NCBI GenBank assembly: GCA_002707025.1
Contig: PALG01000033.1
Location: 124,001-188,000, forward strand
DNA: 64,000 nt
Direction: 5' to 3'
Source of the DNA: Flavobacteriaceae bacterium
Lineage (GTDB): Bacteria > Bacteroidota > Bacteroidia > Flavobacteriales > Flavobacteriaceae
Made by a program: the position numbers and the translations under genes. Below are positions 8,320 to 16,773 of this stretch, piece by piece; the first letter of the stretch is position 1; every line of letters starts with the position of its first letter. The notes below the pieces were generated by a model. The model made no database searches, was not told the DNA's origin, and saw only the letters and a list, made by a program, of their open reading frames with translations.

Positions 8320-11300
8320 TCTTTATGGTTTTTGCGTTCAATTAAATAATAGACCAACGGTACGACCAAAAGGGTCAATACAGTGGAGGCAATCGTCCCC
8401 CCCATTAATGAAATGGCCAATCCTTGAAAAATAGGATCGAAAAGGATGACAAAAGCTCCTATGACAACCGTTCCGGCAGTTAACAAAATAGGGGTGGTTC
8501 GTACCGCGCCGGCATCAATAACCGCTTGTTTTAATGGAACTCCTTCCTCTAACCTTAGGTTGACAAAGTCGATCAATAATACCGAGTTTCTTACCATAAT
8601 TCCGGCAAGGGCAATCATTCCAATAAAAGACGTAGCGGTAAAAAAGGCGCCCAGCATCCAGTGACCTAATACAATTCCTACCATGGACAGGGGAATTGCG
8701 ACCATCATGACAATGGGGGCTTTAAAGTTTTGGAACCAACCTACAATAAGCATGTAAATAATCACGATCACTCCTAGAAAAGCCATTCCTAAATCCCGGA
8801 ACACCTCTAAAGTAACTTGCCATTCACCATCCCATTTTACGGTGTAATCATCTTCAAATTCGGGTTGTTTGATGTAAAGTTCTCCAATGGAATAGCCCTT
8901 CGGAAGCGGAATTTCTTTCAACTTATCGGTCATTCCTAGAATGGCATATACCGGACTTTCCAGTTCACCGGCCATATCGGCCATGACGTATACGACCCGC
9001 TTCTGGTTTTTCCGGTAAATGCTTTTATCCCGTACCGTCTCTTTAATGCTTACTAAATCACTAATGGGAATCATGGTGCCTTGTTGTGAAGCAATTTTCA
9101 CGGAAGCTATATCCTGAAGGGTAGAGCGCTCTTTTTCTTCCAAGGTCAATACAATACCTACTTGATTGCTGGCGTCTTCGTCATACAAGGACGTGATGGC
9201 TCTTTCTGAAAGGGCCATATTTAGGGTATGCGCAATCTGCTGGGGAGCTACGCCATACAACATGGCTTTTTCTTTATCAATTTCAAATTTGTATTCTATT
9301 TGGTCATTCTCCACCATCCAGTCCACATCCACAACATCTGTGGTGTGGTTCAGAATTGAGTCTACCGATTGGGCCACTCTGATTTGCGTTTCATAATCGG
9401 GGCCATACACTTCTGCCACAATGGTAGAAAGCACTGGAGGCCCTGGTGGTACTTCGACAATTTTTACATTGGCTCCATATTTAGAGGCAATTTCCTGAAT
9501 CCTGGGTCGGTAGGCTTTTGCCAAATCATGACTCTGTAAATCCCGGTCGTGTTTGTCTACTAAATTCACTTGAATATCGGCCATATTACTTCCGCCGCGC
9601 AAATCGTAATGACGCACGAGCCCATTGAAGGTGATTGGCGCCGAAGTTCCCACATAGCTCTGGTAATTTACCACTAGGCTTTCCGTAGCGAGATACTGAC
9701 TAATCTCCTGAGTGACCAAAGCGGTTCGTTCCAAGGTTGTGCCTTCGGGCATGTCGATGACTACCTGAAATTCATTTTTATTATCAAAAGGAAGCATTTT
9801 TACCGCTACCGATTTCGTAAAAAACAATCCTAAGGATCCAAAAAGCAACACAATCGTAATTCCTAAAAAGATCCAACGCTTTTTACGGTTTTCAATTAAG
9901 GGTTTTTCAAAACGTTCGTACCAACGATAGATAAACGTAGCTTCCATGGGTTTTTCGGCTTTTTCCTTTTTTCCTTTTTTGTCCTTTTCCCGAAGGAATA
10001 AATAACCCAAGTAGGGTGTGATGGTTAAAGCAACAAATAAGGACAATAGCATTGCGATGGAAGCCCCAATGGGCATGGGCGACATATAAGGTCCCATAAG
10101 CCCCGAAACGAACGCCATAGGCAATACGGAAGCAATCACGGTAAACGTGGCTAAAATCGTCGGATTTCCTACTTCATTAATCGCATAGAGGGCTGCTTGT
10201 TTAAACGGAAGCCGCTTCATCTTGAAATGCCGGTGCATGTTTTCAGCGATGATAATCGAGTCGTCCACTACAATTCCCGTAACAAATACCAATGCAAATA
10301 GGGTAATTCGGTTTAGGGTGTAGTCCAGCATATAATAACTTAACAAGGTAAGTGCAAACGTAATGGGCACCGAAAGGAATACCACTAACCCTCCGCGCCA
10401 TCCCATGGCTAACATCACCACTAGGGTCACCGCAACAATCGCCCCGATGAGGTGCATTAATAGTTCAGAAACTTTTTGGGAAGCCGTTTCGCCGTAGTTT
10501 CGGGTAACTTCCACATGGACGTCGTCTGGAATTAGATGTTGGCGTAAATGTTCCACTTTTTGAAGAATGACTTCGGAAATTTTCATGGCATCGGCCCCTT
10601 TTCGTTTGGCTACCGAAATAGTAACCGCGGGATATTCTGAAGGATATTGCGAAGCTTTTTCACTAGCTTGCCCAAACCCTAAGGAAACATAATTTTTAGG
10701 GATTTCAGGACCATCTTGAATGGAGGCAATTTGCTTCAGATAAATAGGCTGATTTTGTTGTACGCCCACGACCAGATTTTCCACATCTTCGGGGGTCTTT
10801 AGGAAATCTCCGGTGTCTACAAGAAATTCCGTATCGTTACGGTCAAAACTTCCAGCGCTTAATTGTTGATTGTTCGCTTTAATTTTTTCAGTAACCGAAA
10901 GAAAATCCAATCCACTGGCCGCCATTTTATCTTTGTCCAAAACCACTCGTAATTGACGGTTTCTGCCTCCAATTTTTTGAGTAGCGGAAACATCGTTTAC
11001 TTTTTCGATTTCATGGGTCAATTCCTGAGCAATTTGTTTCAATTGGTAATCGCTATAGGATTCACTCCAAAGTGTAAGCCCTAGCATGGGGACATCATCA
11101 ATAGCCCGGGTTTTTACCAGGGGAAATGTGACTCCCTGGGGCATTTGATCCATGTGTTTGTTGATTTCATTGTAGAGTTTTACAAAGGAGCGTTCAATAT
11201 CTTCCCCTACATAAAACTGGACAATCACCATTCCTTGCTCTTTCATCGAAGTGGAATACACATATTCTACCCCGGGAATGTTGGAAATCAGTTTTTCCAA

Positions 11301-11513
11301 TGGCTTGATCACCCTTGATTCTACTTCGGTAGGAGAGGCTCCTGGATACCCCACAAAGATATCGGCCATAGGCACATCAATTTGAGGTTCTTCTTCCCGG
11401 GGGATCAAAAACGAACTGTATACCCCAATGACCATAAAGACCACCATGAGCAATACGGTAAGTTTAGAGCCTATAAAAGCTTTCGCTATTTTTCCTGCTA
11501 ATCCTTCTTTCAT
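8316..11513 (-). CDS. RND-family efflux permease (AcrB/HAE type)
   Basis: This is an inner-membrane proton-driven pump of 1065 residues, the expected RND size. It has the N-terminal membrane helix, two large periplasmic loops and two blocks of membrane helices. The TM4 signature VTGIVVDDSIIIAENMHRHF carries the paired Asp residues of proton relay in the hydrophobe/amphiphile branch rather than the single-Asp heavy-metal branch. The substrate is therefore uncertain, although the neighbouring copper-type receptor hints at a metal or redox stress link. It is third in an operon TolC-adaptor-pump-PII-DUF2892; the adaptor ends 18 bases upstream. Confidence 0.93.
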   Translation of the reverse strand: MKEGLAGKIAKAFIGSKLTVLLMVVFMVIGVYSSFLIPREEEPQIDVPMADIFVGYPGASPTEVESRVIKPLEKLISNIPGVEYVYSTSMKEQGMVIVQFYVGEDIERSFVKLYNEINKHMDQMPQGVTFPLVKTRAIDDVPMLGLTLWSESYSDYQLKQIAQELTHEIEKVNDVSATQKIGGRNRQLRVVLDKDKMAASGLDFLSVTEKIKANNQQLSAGSFDRNDTEFLVDTGDFLKTPEDVENLVVGVQQNQPIYLKQIASIQDGPEIPKNYVSLGFGQASEKASQYPSEYPAVTISVAKRKGADAMKISEVILQKVEHLRQHLIPDDVHVEVTRNYGETASQKVSELLMHLIGAIVAVTLVVMLAMGWRGGLVVFLSVPITFALTLLSYYMLDYTLNRITLFALVFVTGIVVDDSIIIAENMHRHFKMKRLPFKQAALYAINEVGNPTILATFTVIASVLPMAFVSGLMGPYMSPMPIGASIAMLLSLFVALTITPYLGYLFLREKDKKGKKEKAEKPMEATFIYRWYERFEKPLIENRKKRWIFLGITIVLLFGSLGLFFTKSVAVKMLPFDNKNEFQVVIDMPEGTTLERTALVTQEISQYLATESLVVNYQSYVGTSAPITFNGLVRHYDLRGGSNMADIQVNLVDKHDRDLQSHDLAKAYRPRIQEIASKYGANVKIVEVPPGPPVLSTIVAEVYGPDYETQIRVAQSVDSILNHTTDVVDVDWMVENDQIEYKFEIDKEKAMLYGVAPQQIAHTLNMALSERAITSLYDEDASNQVGIVLTLEEKERSTLQDIASVKIASQQGTMIPISDLVSIKETVRDKSIYRKNQKRVVYVMADMAGELESPVYAILGMTDKLKEIPLPKGYSIGELYIKQPEFEDDYTVKWDGEWQVTLEVFRDLGMAFLGVIVIIYMLIVGWFQNFKAPIVMMVAIPLSMVGIVLGHWMLGAFFTATSFIGMIALAGIMVRNSVLLIDFVNLRLEEGVPLKQAVIDAGAVRTTPILLTAGTVVIGAFVILFDPIFQGLAISLMGGTIASTVLTLLVVPLVYYLIERKNHKE

Positions 11514-11531
11514 TTTATCTTGCTTTTAAGG

Positions 11532-12602
11532 TTACTGAATGCTTACAGGAGCACCGTTATACAATTTTCCTTCGGCAGAAACGATATAACTTTCGTCTGC
11601 GGAAAGTCCGGAAAGCACTTCCACTCGATCGCCATAGGTTTTCCCCAATCGCAGCCAGCGTAATAAAGCCGTGTTACTTTCACTCACGGTATAGACCCCA
11701 GAAAGTTGCCCCTTGGTGACCAAGGCTTCTTTGGGGACCAGTATTTGCTGATTTTCCTGTTGGGTTTTTTCTACAGGAAATAAGACGGTCGCATACATTC
11801 CTGAAAGGATTTCGGTTTCCGTTTTATCCAGGGCGATGGTCACTAGGTATTGTCCACCCGTATTTTTAGCGGAGGTACTTTTTTCAGAAACCGTTCCCGT
11901 GAGGGTTACGTCATTGGATGTTACGGTTACCTGAACCGTATCCCCCATTTGTATCTTTGAAATGGCATTTTCGGGCACGGAAACCTTCGCTTCAAAACTA
12001 CTGGGGCCTTCCACCGAAATAAGCGGCATGCCAGGATTGGCTAGATCCCCTTTTTTAATAAACTGATGGGTCACTACGCCATTAAAAGGGGCTCTTAAAT
12101 TCACATACGCAAATTGTGCTTCCACTTCGTTTTTCATTTGTTGGGCCGCTTCCAATCGGGCTTTGGCCATTTCAAAACGAGCGGTCATATCGTCCAATTC
12201 CTTTTGGGAAGCACTATTTTCATTGAAAAGATTCACAAAACGGGTGTAATCTTTTTCAGCATTATTATAGGCCGCCCTTGCTTCAGTGATGGAAGCGTTT
12301 ACTTGGGCCCTCTTGGCAGAAAGATCGGCGTTGTTGATGCTTACCAATAACTGACCTTTCGTAACTTTTTGCCCCACTTTCACAGGAACTGCCTCCACAA
12401 AGCCCATCATTCGGGTGCTTAGGGTAGCGCTATTCACAGCTTCAATTTTTCCGCTGGCACTCACAAAAGGGGTGTTGTTGGTTTCGGTCACGGGTTGTAC
12501 CGTCACTGAAATGGGTGTTTCTGAAGCCACTTTTTTGGGCTCTTTTCCGCCGCAATTATAGAAAAGGGAAGCGAGCGCAAGGGTATATAATATCTTTTTC
12601 AT
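11532..12602 (-). CDS. RND efflux periplasmic adaptor (membrane fusion protein)
   Basis: A 356-residue lipoprotein-type adaptor: signal and lipobox at ASLFYNCGG (Cys17). It has the half-lipoyl segment VEAVPVKVGQKVTKGQLLVSIN, a coiled-coil hairpin (about 90-160, rich in A/E/Q/K), the second lipoyl half LRAPFNGVVTHQFIKKGDLAN, and beta-barrel and membrane-proximal domains. It bridges the inner-membrane pump and the TolC channel. It lies 3 bases after the TolC-like gene and 18 before the pump gene. Confidence 0.93.
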   Translation of the reverse strand: MKKILYTLALASLFYNCGGKEPKKVASETPISVTVQPVTETNNTPFVSASGKIEAVNSATLSTRMMGFVEAVPVKVGQKVTKGQLLVSINNADLSAKRAQVNASITEARAAYNNAEKDYTRFVNLFNENSASQKELDDMTARFEMAKARLEAAQQMKNEVEAQFAYVNLRAPFNGVVTHQFIKKGDLANPGMPLISVEGPSSFEAKVSVPENAISKIQMGDTVQVTVTSNDVTLTGTVSEKSTSAKNTGGQYLVTIALDKTETEILSGMYATVLFPVEKTQQENQQILVPKEALVTKGQLSGVYTVSESNTALLRWLRLGKTYGDRVEVLSGLSADESYIVSAEGKLYNGAPVSIQ

Positions 12603-12605
12603 AGG

Positions 12606-13904
12606 TTATTTACTTAAAAATTGAACATACGACTGGGCATAATTTACTTGATAGATCGCCGTATAATATTCGAGTTGTTTTTGTGCATATTGGGTTTCGG
12701 CCATAAGCAAGTCGCTGGTTTTTTCCAGCCCTTCCTTGTAGCGATTGGTTCTTATTCGCAAGGATTCTTTGGATTGCTCCAAAGCCAACGTAGACAGCTT
12801 CAAACTGTTTTGGGCATCCTGAAGCATGCGCTGTGCTTGGTTAAGCGCTACTTGACTCTCCATTTTGTATTGGGCGAGTTCCCACTCCGATTTCTGAAAA
12901 GAAGCTTTGCTTTTCTGGGCCTTGGCAAATTTTTGTCCCCCTTCAAATAAATTCCAGCTTAAACTGGCTCCTACCAAGTAGCCATTGGCATCGGCTTGAA
13001 GGAATTCATCGTCATATAATTCATAACTTCCGAAGGCATTTAAACGGGGCAGGAAATTCATTTTTTCTGCCAAGTACATTTTTTTATAGGCTTCGGAAGC
13101 AAGGGCCATCGCTTTGATATCGGCCCGGTCTTCGGACAAGGAGCTATTTTCTAGGGAAGCACCTTCCACCGCTAAGGAATCCGAAGGACGTAAAAGCTGG
13201 TAGCTAGCATCATTTACCAAAATGGAAAGATAGTTGGAGGCATTTTTTACATTGCTTTGGGCATAGTGCAATTGATTTTCCACTTCGGTGACCCGCACCT
13301 GAACAGCCAACACATCCGATTTTTGAAGGTACCCTTGCTTAAAACTATTGTTGGCAAGCATAAGGTTGGATTCGGCCGCTTCTTTGGCTTTTTCCAGAAC
13401 CTTGACGGTTTTATAGACCAATTGCAATTGCATATAGGCTTTTTGAGTTTCTAAAACCACGTAATCCTTGGTACGTTCTTGCTGAAGTTGCGTCGCTTCG
13501 TATTTGGCTTTGGCCGCTTTCCGTTGAAAGAGTCCATCTAGATTGAGCAACGGCTGTTGCACTTCGATTTTAGTGGCAAAGTTGGTGGTTCGGGAAGGGT
13601 CGTTCAACAATTGTGGGTTGAAGTCACTTTGCGAGATTACCTCCTGATTTAATTTGGAACCAAATGCCATGAGTGGGTTGGTGGTAGTAAAACCAGTATA
13701 AGACGCAGAGATATTGGGTAGGAAAATAGATTGGGTTTGTTGCCAATCGGCTTTGCTTTCATTTACCTGTTCCCCTACCATTTTTATAGAATTGTTGTTT
13801 TCTAGTGCTAAGGAGATGGCTTCTTCCTTCGATATTAGCCTCGATTGCTGCGCCGCTATAGGATATCCTAGAAATAGTATAAATGCAATGATATAATAGT
13901 TCAT
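12606..13904 (-). CDS. TolC-family outer-membrane efflux protein
   Basis: This is the outer-membrane channel of the tripartite pump. The start chosen is the ATG at 13904, because it begins a proper signal peptide (MNYYIIAFILFLGYPIAAQQ) and lies about 14 bases downstream of a predicted transcription start. Longer in-frame extensions up to 14090 would run through the promoter and lack a signal. The mature part has the two helical TolC repeats (ALENNNSIKMVGEQ ... and ALASEAYKKMYLAEKM ...) typical of the alpha-barrel. The protein is 432 residues. It heads the operon with adaptor and pump. Confidence 0.92.
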   Translation of the reverse strand: MNYYIIAFILFLGYPIAAQQSRLISKEEAISLALENNNSIKMVGEQVNESKADWQQTQSIFLPNISASYTGFTTTNPLMAFGSKLNQEVISQSDFNPQLLNDPSRTTNFATKIEVQQPLLNLDGLFQRKAAKAKYEATQLQQERTKDYVVLETQKAYMQLQLVYKTVKVLEKAKEAAESNLMLANNSFKQGYLQKSDVLAVQVRVTEVENQLHYAQSNVKNASNYLSILVNDASYQLLRPSDSLAVEGASLENSSLSEDRADIKAMALASEAYKKMYLAEKMNFLPRLNAFGSYELYDDEFLQADANGYLVGASLSWNLFEGGQKFAKAQKSKASFQKSEWELAQYKMESQVALNQAQRMLQDAQNSLKLSTLALEQSKESLRIRTNRYKEGLEKTSDLLMAETQYAQKQLEYYTAIYQVNYAQSYVQFLSK

Positions 13905-13922
13905 TTTCAACGTAATTTTTGG

Positions 13923-13967
13923 CAAATATAGGATGGGGAATAGGGGTGAGTCAGTAACCTTTGTTAC
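13923..13967 (-). promoter_or_regulatory. Crp/Fnr-type operator and -7 element of the RND operon
   Basis: A perfect palindrome GTAAC-cttt-GTTAC (13954-13967) lies upstream of a perfect Bacteroidota -7 element TATATTTG (minus strand, 13930-13923). The palindrome centre is 37.5 bp from the last base of the -7 element, one base more than at the other such promoters in this window. Predicted transcription starts near 13918, just before the TolC start at 13904. Confidence 0.7.
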
Positions 13968-13977
13968 CAATCTTTTT

Positions 13978-14023
13978 TTGTGACAAAAGTCACAATAGAT
14001 ATTAAAATCAAAAACTATCTTTG
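13978..14023 (+). promoter_or_regulatory. TGTGA-N6-TCACA (Crp-type) operator and -7 element
   Basis: A perfect 18-bp palindrome TTGTGAC-aaaa-GTCACAA (13978-13995) fits the classical Crp consensus TGTGA-N6-TCACA. Its centre is exactly 36.5 bp upstream of the G of a perfect -7 element TATCTTTG (14016-14023). The half-site differs (GTGAC rather than GTAAC) from the box facing the other way 10 bases off, so a different Crp-family protein, or relaxed specificity, may act here. It drives the small Cys protein and probably the TonB receptor. Confidence 0.72.
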
Positions 14024-14028
14024 CCATT

Positions 14029-14409
14029 GTGAAGCTGCAAGTACTTATTTTTTCGTGCTTTTTGATGATCGTTATGCTATTCAATAGCATCCGGATCTCC
14101 TTTACCTATTTGCATTATTATCTAGACCCTGCTGGCTTTATTGAAAAGCTCTGTGAAAATAAAGACAAGCCTGAACTTGCGTGTAATGGACAGTGTTATT
14201 TAATGAAAGTACTTCAGCAAAAGGATCAAGAGCAAAAAAAGCAGGGCGATGAAATTGCTTTTAAGGAAATTACGCTTTTTGTAGAAAAAGAATTTGACAC
14301 GTGTATCATTCCGTTAGACTTTTATCAAAAAAAGGAATTGCCCTCCTATCAAAATTTGTATTCTTTTATTGGTCAATTCCACCTATTCCACCCTCCACAA
14401 CAGGCATAA
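14029..14409 (+). CDS. Small membrane-anchored Cys-motif protein beside the copper-type receptor
   Basis: No named family recalled with certainty. A 126-residue protein starting at GTG, almost leaderless behind the promoter -7 element. It has one N-terminal hydrophobic segment (about 4-26), then a conserved-looking stretch CENKDKPELACNGQCYLMKVL with three Cys (near residues 43-65), and a charged helical tail. Proteins with this CNGxCxLxK motif recur in Bacteroidota next to TonB receptors; a metal (copper) handling or chaperone role is inferred from the Cys/Met content and context. The receptor gene starts 72 bases downstream with no terminator between. Confidence 0.65.
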   Translation: MKLQVLIFSCFLMIVMLFNSIRISFTYLHYYLDPAGFIEKLCENKDKPELACNGQCYLMKVLQQKDQEQKKQGDEIAFKEITLFVEKEFDTCIIPLDFYQKKELPSYQNLYSFIGQFHLFHPPQQA

Positions 14410-14481
14410 TCCTATTTGTTTCTTACTTAAACTGATTTTCAAATTAGAAAATCGTTATGCCTAATTTTTAAATTATACAAA

Positions 14482-16575
14482 ATGAAAAAATACATAGGCG
14501 TGCTATGCAGCATGCTCATTCCCTTTTTGTCTTTTTCGCAGGAAAAAGATAGCCTTGACTTACAAAAAATTCAACATTTGGAAACCGTGATTGTGACGGG
14601 AAATAAGAAAACAGATCCGGTTTTTTCTGAAGAAGTAAAAAGCGTTTCAGAAAAAAATGTGCAACCTAAAAATGTAGCAGATTTGTTTCAGAATATCAAT
14701 GGTTTCACCCCCATTAAGCGTGGAAACTATGCTATTGAACCCTCTTTCCGGGCTTCGCAATATGAACAATTGAATATTCAGTACGATGGGGGCACCAAAG
14801 CCATGTATGCTTGCCCAAACCGTATGGACCCCATTACAACGCACGTAGTGCCGGAAGAAATTGAAAAGATAGAAATCATAAAAGGACCCTATTCGGTGCG
14901 CTATGGAGCGACCTTTGGGGGCATCGTAAATTTTATTACACAGAAGCCCGATTATGAAAACCTAGGATTGCACGGAAGTGTTTCTGGGGGTTACGAAACC
15001 AATGGGAACTCTTATGTCACCGCTTTACAATTAAATCAGGTGACCAAAAAGTACGATATTCACGGAAAAATTGGGTATCGTGATTTTGGAAATTATGAAG
15101 ATGGCGATGGTACTGAAATTCCCTCTTCTTTCAGAAGTACCGATTATGGGATAAAAGTAGGGTATAATCTTACCGATAATCAAAGAGTTCAAGCCCATTG
15201 GCGGCAATCTTTTGGAAGGGATGTATTGCATGCCGGACTTCCCATGGATACCGACTATGATAATAGTAGTATGATTACGGTAGATTATAAAGCGGATGCT
15301 TTGGGAAGCTTTCTGAAATCTTTTACGGCAAAAGCCTATTACAGTTATGTGGACCATTTAATGACCAATTTTGAAAGACCTTCTTTCATGATGATGGAAG
15401 CTTCTTCTGCGGTAGAAGCCACTACTTTCGGCGGAAAGCTGGAATGGAAGCTGAAACCTTTAGAAACGTTTACCGTATATACCGGTTTGGATGTCTATAA
15501 TGTGGCTAGGGACGGATCACGTATTCGGAAAGTGAAGCGTGATATGATGGGAAACCCTTTAGAAATGCCCATGGTCTTTGAAGACAAAGTATGGCAAGAT
15601 TCGTACGTACATGATTACGGACTTTTCGCAGAATCGAAGTGGTTTTTGGACTCCAGTAGCATCCTTACAGCGGGATTGCGATATGATTGGGTACTTAGTG
15701 ATATTCAGGATCCTGAAGCCGATTTTGCTGAAATGTACGATTTGAAAAAGCGAACGGAAAACAACCTAAGTGCTACGGTTTCTTGGAAGAAGTTGCTTTC
15801 TAAAGGGTTTCAGTTGGAAGCTGCCTACGGAAGAGGCGTTCGTTCGGCCAATATGATTGAACGGTTTATCAATCATTTTACTATTGGACAAGATCCTTAT
15901 GAATATATAGGCAACCCTAACTTAGATGCTGAGGTGAACCATCAGTTTGAAATAGGCTTTCAAGGAAAGGTAGCTTCCGAAGAAGAAAAAGAAACTTTTG
16001 AGTATTCCGCAAATTTCTATTATTCCTTTTATGAAAATTACATTGTAGGGATTGTTGATGAAAGCCTTACCCGAAAATACATGCCCAATAGCGAACCGGT
16101 GCATCCAAAGGTTTTTCAAAACTTGGACAAAGCCTATAAAACAGGTTTGGAAGTAAGTGCTAGGATAGGGTTTTTTAAAGACTACTTCCTTAAAGCAGAA
16201 GCCGCTTACGTCTATGCCAAAAATGAAGACCTAAACGAGTCATTACCATTAACGCCTCCTTTTACTTCCCGTTTGTATTTAGGAGCTGAGAAAGCGAAGT
16301 ATTGGTGGAATGTACAATACAACATGGTGAGCAAACAAGACAATATTGCTGAAAGTTTTGGTGAAACCACAACGCCAGGATATCAAACGCTCGACTTAAA
16401 AGCGGGTATACAGGTGTTTAAAAAATTAACTCTAGGAGTGGCAGCTCTAAATGTTTTGGATGAAACATATTACAATCATTTAAACTTCAGTTTTACCAAT
16501 CAGGCGAACTTTGGAAGGGTTCCCATTAACGACCCTGGAAGGAATTTTTCGGTATTTGTTCAATATCAGTTTTAA
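14482..16575 (+). CDS. TonB-dependent receptor, OprC-like candidate copper importer
   Basis: A 697-residue outer-membrane active transporter: signal peptide (1-20, ending FSQ), plug domain (about 32-155, with VIVTG near the start and GPYSVRYGATFGGIVNFIT at its end) and a C-terminal 22-strand barrel ending in the aromatic VQYQF. In the plug the sequence YACPNRM gives C111 and M115 spaced CxxxM, and the barrel has DHLM, giving H292 and M294 spaced HxM. This is the Cu-binding arrangement described for OprC of Pseudomonas. Copper specificity is therefore likely but unproven. It follows the small Cys protein and ends at a strong terminator. Confidence 0.88.
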   Translation: MKKYIGVLCSMLIPFLSFSQEKDSLDLQKIQHLETVIVTGNKKTDPVFSEEVKSVSEKNVQPKNVADLFQNINGFTPIKRGNYAIEPSFRASQYEQLNIQYDGGTKAMYACPNRMDPITTHVVPEEIEKIEIIKGPYSVRYGATFGGIVNFITQKPDYENLGLHGSVSGGYETNGNSYVTALQLNQVTKKYDIHGKIGYRDFGNYEDGDGTEIPSSFRSTDYGIKVGYNLTDNQRVQAHWRQSFGRDVLHAGLPMDTDYDNSSMITVDYKADALGSFLKSFTAKAYYSYVDHLMTNFERPSFMMMEASSAVEATTFGGKLEWKLKPLETFTVYTGLDVYNVARDGSRIRKVKRDMMGNPLEMPMVFEDKVWQDSYVHDYGLFAESKWFLDSSSILTAGLRYDWVLSDIQDPEADFAEMYDLKKRTENNLSATVSWKKLLSKGFQLEAAYGRGVRSANMIERFINHFTIGQDPYEYIGNPNLDAEVNHQFEIGFQGKVASEEEKETFEYSANFYYSFYENYIVGIVDESLTRKYMPNSEPVHPKVFQNLDKAYKTGLEVSARIGFFKDYFLKAEAAYVYAKNEDLNESLPLTPPFTSRLYLGAEKAKYWWNVQYNMVSKQDNIAESFGETTTPGYQTLDLKAGIQVFKKLTLGVAALNVLDETYYNHLNFSFTNQANFGRVPINDPGRNFSVFVQYQF

Positions 16576-16578
16576 AAA

Positions 16579-16610
16579 AAAGGCGCTCTATTTAGAGCGC
16601 CTTTCCTTTT
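16579..16610. terminator. Bidirectional terminator after TonB receptor
   Basis: An 11-bp perfect stem (16579-16589 with 16594-16604), 4-nt loop, with a T-rich tract on the plus side and an A-run on the other flank. It can terminate the receptor transcript and, on the minus strand, the SQR-like/small-ORF transcript. Confidence 0.9.
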
Positions 16611-16621
16611 ATTAAACAGTT

Positions 16622-16762
16622 TTATTCTTTGTTGCTGCGGGTACCCCCATGTCCGCCAGCTACAACAATCATTATCTTGATACTTAGATAAATAAATTTA
16701 AAGAACTGAATGATTGGATTCATCATTTTAAATCTTTGATATTTTGATATGCGTTGTGTCAT
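16622..16762 (-). CDS. Small basic membrane-type protein (46 aa), hypothetical
   Basis: Not recognised. The ATG at 16762 lies 11 bases after the stop of the SQR-like gene. The product has a basic N-terminus (MTQRISKYQRFKMMN), one hydrophobic/amphipathic helix (IIQFFKFIYLSIKIMIVV) and a Gly/His-rich end (AGGHGGTRSNKE). It ends 12 bases before a strong terminator, so it fills an otherwise empty space at the end of the operon. An in-frame extension to 16852 overlaps the SQR gene and is unlikely. Alternative: a chance ORF in the 3' untranslated region. Confidence 0.45.
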   Translation of the reverse strand: MTQRISKYQRFKMMNPIIQFFKFIYLSIKIMIVVAGGHGGTRSNKE

Positions 16763-16773
16763 TTTCTTAAATT

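Noticed and set aside
13905-14090. N-terminal extension of the TolC-family gene to 14090
   Set aside because: It has no signal peptide at its N-terminus and runs through the -7 element and both Crp-type boxes; the ATG at 13904 starts a clear signal peptide.
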